The notes under the pieces were generated by a model. It was not told where the DNA came from. It saw only the letters and a list, made by a program, of their open reading frames with translations, and made no database searches. DNA of 64,000 nucleotides, taken from Cephalotus follicularis (lineage: Eukaryota > Streptophyta > Magnoliopsida > Oxalidales > Cephalotaceae). Shown one piece after another: positions 59,123 to 64,000 of this stretch. The position numbers were made by a program, and so were the translations under genes. How positions within the stretch are numbered: position 1 is the first letter of the stretch; each line of letters starts with the position of its first letter. The stretch spans positions 62,001-126,000 of the forward strand of contig BDDD01002893.1 in the NCBI GenBank assembly GCA_001972305.1, given 5' to 3'.

Positions 59123-59380
59123 AAAAAGGGGGAGATGATTATTGGAAATTGCATAGATTGGTATTGCATTGATGGTAAACTCTTGCATATTGCTTAAAGT
59201 ATACATTGTTTTATATTATCTTTTTGAGCCTATGCATACAAAAAGGGGGAGAATTATTGTTAAATGACTTGGATATATGCTTAGACATGATAATTTGTAA
59301 GTGAGTTAATTTTCAGTTAGTTATATGTCAAATTCATGCAATAATAGGCTTGTTTTGTCAATCATAAAAAAGGGGGAGAT
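59123..59380 (+). other. Three polypurine-tract-like sites of C2
   Basis: AAAAAGGGGGAGAT at 59123-59136, AAAAAGGGGGAGA at 59240-59252 and AAAAAAGGGGGAGAT at 59366-59380. Only the last abuts the 3' LTR and is the functional tract by position; the others are 115-130 bp apart upstream. Confidence 0.85.
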
Positions 59381-60754
59381 TGTTGGCTTTTTGCCACCCC
59401 TTTAATTGTGTTATAGATTATGTTTCGATGATTAACAAACAAGTAACAATCAAGAAACACTTATATGCATGATTTGTTTATTGCTTCGTGAAGCTTTATA
59501 AACTGTTATGGACATTGTGGTTGTTGAAATTGAACTGTTACAACATACTTTTGGAAGTGCATTGTAGTTTAGTGAAAAATCATTACTTTATACGAAATTA
59601 TATGTTTTGACAAATATATACTTTCGAACCGTGAAAATGGCTTCCAAAAATACCGTGAACTGAGTTTTATGATATCGAGAACCGTGAACCGTGACATCGT
59701 TAAAATGTGTTTGTTTTCAAGTATCTTTGGTTTATAAATTTACTTGGAAAACTGTTTTGAGCATCGAGATGATTGCGATTGTGAATGAGCTTGACTGTGA
59801 TTGCTGTTTGTGTTTTTGATTGCGGCCGTACTAGTTGCGTGGCGGAGATGTCAGCGATGACTAGTGGTCTGGTCGACTCAGGGGCCAGGAGTTGGCTGGG
59901 TGAGTTACTGTATTGTGACATGCTTCGTGCCGTCCGGAGTGGGGCCGATGTCGGGATGTACGACGTTGGGGCCAGGAGTTGGCGACGCTCTTCGTACCTA
60001 CCGTGTACCGTGAACCGTGAACCGTGTATTGTGTAGTCCTTTGGACTTGTTTGAGACCGTGCATTGTGATATTGTGATATTGTGACACCGTGGTTTCGGT
60101 GATACCGTGACATTGCGTTTGGCATATGCATATCTATATTTATATATATATGCATCGAGATAAAGTATGTACTGCATCATGTTGCATTCGTGCTTGGTTT
60201 TATTGATATTGTGTTGTTCTTATGACTTTGGCCGAGTGAGGACAAAGGCTAACCCCCTACTGTTACAAATTGATGATGCGTTTTGGGATGTCGCCGAGCA
60301 TGGTTGTGCTGGACAGTGACGTGGCGGAGTTTTATGTTTTAAGTGCTTTGTTAAGCAGCGTAGCGAACATGTTGTACTTTGGTTTATGTACTAATGTTTT
60401 GCTATTGTTGTTGTATCAACCTTGGATCATGCTCCGCTTGTGGGCTTTTTAACGTGTTGTTATGGGGATGTTGTGGGAATCATGCGGTATGGGACGCATG
60501 GTTCCGGTTGTTTTCAGCTTATGTATGAATGCTCCGCAAGATGATGTCTGTTTAAAAGTTTTAAATTTTACCGTTCTCTGTATAAGCTGGATATCTGTTA
60601 AATTGCCATGTTGTATGTTGTTAATGCAAGCGGGGTGTGACAATCCCTTAACTCCTTATTTATTTGTTCTTGTGTGCTTGTTTATGTTCATAGCTTAATT
60701 TGTTAATTCCGTAAACAATTTTCATTAGTTAAAGGTTGCCATACATTACTTTTA
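59381..60754 (+). mobile_element. 3' LTR of C2, with a gypsy LTR fragment inside
   Basis: C2 LTR sequence is 59381-59476 and 60643-60754; the first segment is identical to 54298-54393, and the second differs at two positions from 55313-55424. The middle is foreign gypsy LTR sequence, so this LTR is incomplete. Confidence 0.88.
59477..60642 (+). mobile_element. Gypsy LTR fragment within C2 3' LTR
   Basis: It ends AAGCGGGGTGTGACA and has GAGGACAAAGGCTAACCCC and GGCCAGGAGTTGG blocks as in other gypsy LTRs here, most like family D. It contains degenerate repeats of ACCGTGAACCGTG and GATATTGTG words (about 59630-59700 and 59998-60110). The normal LTR start is not present and no target duplication is visible. 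Confidence 0.75.
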
Positions 60755-60954
60755 GTTTCGATTAAGTGGATGTATGCTTGACTATTTTCTTATGTTCGAT
60801 TGAATATTAAACGGAAATCCTAGGCGCATAGATTTTGGTAGTAAGATGTAATTTTGAACCTTGATTTGCAGTCTTGGTGTTTTTGAAAAAATAAAATTAT
60901 ACACACTTGCATCCTAGACCAAAAATCGACTGGGACCCCTCCCGGGTTCCAACA

Positions 60955-61370
60955 CTCGGGTGGTTGTACCTTGCCTGGCGTTACTTTTTTGGTTTGCCCC
61001 CTGGGGGGTCTTTTTTTGAAATGCCCCCTGGGGGGTCTTTTTGTAATGCCCCCTGGGGGGTCTTTTGGTAATGCCCCCTGGGGGGTCTTTTCGTGCTCCC
61101 CTGGAGGAGGCTTTGTTGAGTGCTCCCCTGGAGGACTCTTTTTTTGCTCCCCTGGTAGGGAGGCTTTTTGGTGCTTTGAGGGAGTTGATCAGCGGTTGTT
61201 CAGAGGTTTTAGGGCATGAACATTGGTCCTCTGGTCCCTTACAAACTTGGAACTATGATCTTGAACAAGTATTTTGAAAAAGATTCAACTTTATTGCTAT
61301 CTTGAACTTGCACAACTTACACGAAATCACTGATAGTGTTTTCTCAAATGCTTGCTATGGGAAGTACTTT
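60955..61370. other. Spacer between copia E and the Tat-type element
   Basis: No coding sequence is supported. It holds the GC hairpin array (60996-61165), then about 200 bp of unremarkable sequence. It may be part of the Tat-type element's internal or 3' non-coding region into which copia E inserted, but no boundary proves this. Confidence 0.4.
60996..61165. repeat. GC-rich hairpin tandem array, about 7 units
   Basis: GCCCCCTGGGGGGTC starts at 60996, 61023, 61048 and 61072, and GCTCCCCTGGAGGA-type units start at about 61094, 61122 and 61146. Spacing is 22-28 bp, separated by T-rich linkers. Each unit is a short inverted repeat. In the later units the changes on one arm (CCCC to CTCC) are matched on the other arm (GGGG to GGAG; GGGAG in the last). 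Confidence 0.88.
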
Positions 61371-61379
61371 GTCCTTCCC

Positions 61380-61870
61380 TTTATCCATGATGGCAGTTTT
61401 GTAACACTGCCTTGCTACCTGTTGGTCTCCTCTGGCTTCCCCCATGACAAACATTGTAGGTAACTTCATCAATAAGTGTCTCGTGGACACTATCGCCTCC
61501 ATTAGGTTCAGACCTGGTCACCCTATTATGGCATTGTACATGTTTGGTATATCTACCACCAGGAACGTCATCTGCACCTGGGTCTAGCATGGAGCCGTGC
61601 CTGCAACCACGGACAGGTCGATGGATCCTAGAGGATGGACCATCTCCCCTGCAAAGCAAAACAATGGGGTCTTCATAGGCTTCAGCTGGTCGACTGGTAT
61701 CCTCAACTGATCAAATGCATGTTTTTACAGTATATCGGTCGAGCTGCCGCTGTCAACAAGTATCCTCTTCATGGTGAAAAGCTCCACTAGAAGGGTTACC
61801 ACCACTGGGTCATCATGAAGGTGACGTACTCCCTCGTATTCCACCTATGAGAAGGATATAACCTCCTCTT
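61380..61870 (-). pseudogene. Tat-type protease fossil
   Basis: Reading the minus strand near 61860-61720 gives HDDPVVVTLLVELFTMKRIL followed by VDSGSSTDIL, the aspartic protease active site of Tat/Ogre elements. Further on, PLGSIDLSVVAGTAP and FLVVDIPNMYNAIIG match the usual protease C-terminal part. It is interrupted and treated as a fossil. Confidence 0.8.
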
Positions 61871-62321
61871 GTCCACCAGTCCTCAACCTTTTGCTGTGAT
61901 GAACCTGTTGCACAGTAAGAGATTGCCTTCCATAGGCTTTTCTAGCATTTTTGTGGTCGCCTCCAGATGCGACCCCCCCAGAGATGGTGTGGATCACACC
62001 CCTAGGCTGCTATTGTTGTTGCTCCTCCTATTGTCGAGGAGCCTCTTTCCTTTCCTCCCTTCTTCCCTGGGAAGCATCTCTATCTACATACTTACGCAGG
62101 TGCCCCTTTCGAATCAGGTCCTTGATCTGATTCTTCAACTCCCTACATTCCTCGGCATCATGTCCGTGATCACGATGATACCTGTAGTATTTTTTTGTGT
62201 CCCTCTTCTATACTGGGGACCTCATCTTCTCGAGCTACTGGATGGGGACCTTGTCCTTCTCCACAATAAGTATTCTGGTGCGTGTGTCCATGAGCGGGGC
62301 AAAACATCCTTCCTGGAGAGC

Positions 62322-63200
62322 TTATGTCTGAGGTCGTCCTTTGGCAGGTCTGACCTTTCCTTCCTCTTCTCCTTGTTCCTGGGAGCATTTCATGAATGCT
62401 CCCTTCTCTCCTCCTGATGGCCCAACCAGGGTGTTCTCTGTTTCCAGGTCTTTCACCGTGAGAGACTCTCGGTTGAATCTAGTGAGGTAATCTCTCAGCG
62501 ATTCATCTCTCCCCTGCACCACGTTGATTAAATAGGTAAAGTTCCTCCTCTGTGTGGTGCTGTTGAGGAACTTGGTGACGAACAGCTCCGTAAGCTGTTC
62601 AAAGTCCTTCACTAACTTATGAGCCAGGGTTGAGAACCATGACTGGGCAGCTCCAGTCAATGTTGCTGGGAATCATCGGCAAAGTGTGGCGTTTGAGGCC
62701 TGGTGCACCAACATGGTTTGAATGTAGGTGTGCATATGTTGGATGGGGTTTGTGGACCCGTCATATTTGTCAAGGCTGGGGAGTTGGAATCTGTTGGGGA
62801 GACGCTTCGTCATGATCTTGGAAGTGAAGGGGTGGGCTCTAAGATTGCGCACCTCTGACAGACACCCCATTGGCTTCTTGGCTCCTTGGAGCCTTCTATC
62901 CACCTCGGCAAGCCTCTTGTTCATTGCTTGCTCCACATACTCAATGTTCCTAGCCCTGCTAGAAACATGTGATTCCCCAGCCAATGTGTTCGAGAAGTCA
63001 ATCCTGCTCCCCTGCTCCGTTCCAGCCCTGCATGAAGCGTTGGAGTGCGCTCGTGCCTCCCCTGATTCCCTAGCTTCCCCTTGGGGATCCACATCCATGG
63101 CCTGGTGCTTAGGACGCACTCCTCTGGGATTGCTGGGCTGATCCCAGACAGTTGAGGACTTTGCCCACTGAGATGTATTGATCTCAGGTCTCCTCCCCAA
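62322..63200 (-). pseudogene. Tat-type gag fossil
   Basis: The first part includes NTLAGESHVSSRARN, a linker, and PFTSKIMTKRLPNRFQLPSL followed by DKYDGSTNPIQHMHTYIQTM. The second part includes MTGAAQSWFSTLAHKLVKDF, FVTKFLNST and QGRDESLRDYLTRFNRESL. These match the retrotransposon gag domain of Tat/Ogre gypsy elements. The sequence has about two interruptions. Confidence 0.87.
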
Positions 63201-63576
63201 GGGAATATTGTCCCCTGACCGCCTCGGGGGGAGTCTCTCCCCCCTCGGCAGGTTTCACCTGACAACTCGGGGGTGCCCCATCTCCACCCCTGGGGCTGGC
63301 CTGTTCAGACCGCTCTGTCCTCGGACCACTGGCTGAGCAGGTCTGACCTGGTTTTGGTTGGCTAAGCTAGTAACCAACAAGTCAGTGAGGCGTTCCACCC
63401 CTTGGATCAATTGATTAAATTGCTCCCCAGTGACGGGAGCTCCTTCTGGAGCCGCAATCTGTCTAGCTTGAGGATGAGGAGGTGGGACCTCCTGTTGTCA
63501 GCTACTGGTTGCTCCAGAATGGTTGTTGTTGATATTCTTTCTCAGAGGCATGATTCGTGATGGCTTTTTGCTGCGT

Positions 63577-63595
63577 TTCCCACAGACGGTGCCAA
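63577..63595 (-). other. Primer binding site of the Tat-type element
   Basis: The minus strand reads TTGGCACCGTCTGTGGGAA, just inside the LTR end. This is the form commonly seen in Tat-lineage elements and differs from the tRNA-Met-type sites of all other elements in the window. Confidence 0.75.
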
Positions 63596-63596
63596 C

Positions 63597-64000
63597 TGTT
63601 GATACATAAAACTTTCCCTCAACAGTACCCCAAGTGTAAGGGCTTGATTTGTTTAGGGAAACGCTGGAATCTGTCCGAGAAAGTTCATTTAGTGGTTGAC
63701 GATCCCTGCACAATAAGACCACAAAGGTTGAAGGTCTCGGAGGTTGTTCTCCTGGGGACACTCCGACGCTCAAGATAGTAATTGCACAGAGAAAGCTAGG
63801 TTCTTTAGAATGCAAAAATGGCTGACCTGGTTAAAGTCGTTTGATTTTATATTTATAGACCTCCAATGTAACTATTGAGCGTAGAAATAGGAGTTGATGG
63901 TTGCCCCTAAGGAAAATGCCCGAGGATCCCGGCCATTTCCCCTAATCTTCGCTGGATTTGGTGGTCCTTCCTTGTAATACGTGATGTTGTGTATGCGCAC
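63597..64000 (-). mobile_element. 5' LTR of the Tat-type element (cut by window end)
   Basis: Begins with TGTTGATACATAAAAC on the plus strand, the complement of an LTR 3' end (TATCAACA). It has no coding sequence. The other end lies outside the window, so length is unknown. Confidence 0.7.

Larger units (their letters stand above)
54298..60754 (+). mobile_element. Copia-like element C2: gag plus extra ORF, no pol, young
   Basis: LTRs are 54298-55424 and 59381-60754, starting TGTTGGCTTTTTGCC. The target duplication GTTTC is at 54293-54297 and 60755-60759. Comparable LTR parts (54298-54393 with 59381-59476, and 55313-55424 with 60643-60754) show 2 differences in 208 bp, suggesting insertion well under 1 million years ago at usual plant rates. 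The order is LTR, primer site, gag, a CAGTCGACTG array, a 367-codon ORF, three polypurine-like tracts and LTR. No protease, integrase, RT or RNase H is seen, so it depends on a partner element. The middle of the 3' LTR is occupied by a gypsy LTR fragment (59477-60642). Gag has about one interruption; the second ORF looks whole. Confidence 0.9.
44054..60954 (+). mobile_element. Ty1/copia element E, heavily decayed, host of nested insertions
   Basis: The visible 5' LTR end is 44054-44075 (GACCCCTCCCGG to TTCCAACA). The primer site follows, then an internal region with gag, integrase, RT and RNase H remnants to 51962, polypurine tract AAGTGGGAGAT, and the 3' LTR from 51963 (TGTTAGAGTAGAG) to 60954 (ending GGGTTCCAACA). 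The matching LTR ends at 44075 and 60954 confirm the pairing. Nested inside are a solo gypsy LTR (45215-47966) and copia C2 (54298-60754). Most of the 5' LTR is not in view. It has many interruptions and is the oldest-looking copia element here. Confidence 0.8.
51963..60954 (+). mobile_element. 3' LTR of copia E, split by C2
   Basis: LTR sequence is 51963-54297 plus 60760-60954 (about 2.5 kb), long for copia. The part from about 53440 to 54240 is notably GC-rich, with GCGTTTTGCGCCG words (about 53785-53820), and contains an inverted repeat at 54028-54059. I looked for a captured gene in this GC-rich part and found nothing convincing. A candidate flank after the LTR is CTCGG (60955-60959). Confidence 0.75.
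61371..64000 (-). mobile_element. Tat/Ogre-type gypsy element, gag-protease end and 5' LTR
   Basis: The order on the minus strand is LTR (from beyond 64000 to 63597), primer site, gag, then protease to about 61380. Gag has MTKRLPNRFQLPSLDKYDGS and QSWFSTL near the Tat-lineage gag fold; protease has the Tat-type LVDSGSSTDIL. No RT or integrase is seen in the window, so the element is incomplete or continues beyond the nested copia. It is more GC-rich than its neighbours. Broken, with several interruptions. Confidence 0.83.

Noticed and set aside
59700-60155. Apparent 151-codon minus-strand reading frame
   Set aside because: It covers low-complexity ACCGTGAACCGTG repeats inside a gypsy LTR fragment and has no domain-like composition.
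62170-62417. Plus-strand frame opposite Tat gag
   Set aside because: The minus strand here encodes recognisable Tat-type gag; the plus-strand frame is its shadow.

Overview
This window is plant nuclear DNA, almost certainly from a flowering plant and probably a eudicot. About 98% of it is nested long-terminal-repeat (LTR) retrotransposon sequence. The only host coding sequence I can support is the last exon of dihydropyrimidinase (472-657, minus strand), next to a 5-base N gap at 737-741. No rRNA, tRNA or CRISPR was found. The lineages present are Tekay/Del-type chromoviruses with about 2.8 kb LTRs, a second Ty3/gypsy family with about 3 kb LTRs, Ty1/copia elements, and a Tat/Ogre-type gypsy element. 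Primer sites matching the initiator tRNA-Met type (TGGTATCAGAGC) also indicate plant retroelements.

Layout from left to right. 742-1771 is an old gypsy LTR fragment. 1772-3476 is a 163-bp satellite array of about 10.5 units. 3477-16518 is a minus-strand Tekay-type element whose upstream LTR is split by a plus-strand solo LTR (11188-14031); that LTR also closes a second partial element copy (16519-17260). 17261-35228 is a reduced gypsy element, family B. Its second LTR holds two solo LTRs (21968-24828 and 26946-35196), and the second of these holds a minus-strand copia element, C1 (27892-33365). 35183-42664 is a near-identical tandem duplication of 3741 bp. Another gypsy LTR fragment, family D, follows to 44053 and carries head-to-head repeat arrays. 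44054-60954 is a decayed copia element, E, holding a solo gypsy LTR (45215-47966) and, inside its 3' LTR, a young copia-like element, C2 (54298-60754). 60955-61370 holds a GC-rich hairpin repeat. 61371-64000 is the gag-protease end and LTR of a Tat-type element.

The most interesting signal is not a gene. A palindromic 10-mer, CAGTCGACTG, with one-base variants, occurs about 50 times exactly by hand count. Every exact copy lies in one of about 17 short arrays inside LTRs of unrelated families (Tekay-like gypsy, a second gypsy LTR family, and two copia elements), or in one array inside C2 just upstream of its second ORF. Arrays from gypsy and copia elements share spacer phrases as well as the core motif. 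In both copia elements the LTR array sits immediately upstream of a conserved TATA-containing block. This suggests a promoter or binding-site module that has spread between retrotransposon superfamilies. Other LTRs in the window carry different palindromic or repeat motifs in what look like comparable positions, which would fit fast turnover. C2 itself is unusual: gag plus a whole 367-codon ORF resembling the 'putative plant transposon protein' family, no recognisable pol, and three polypurine-tract-like sites.
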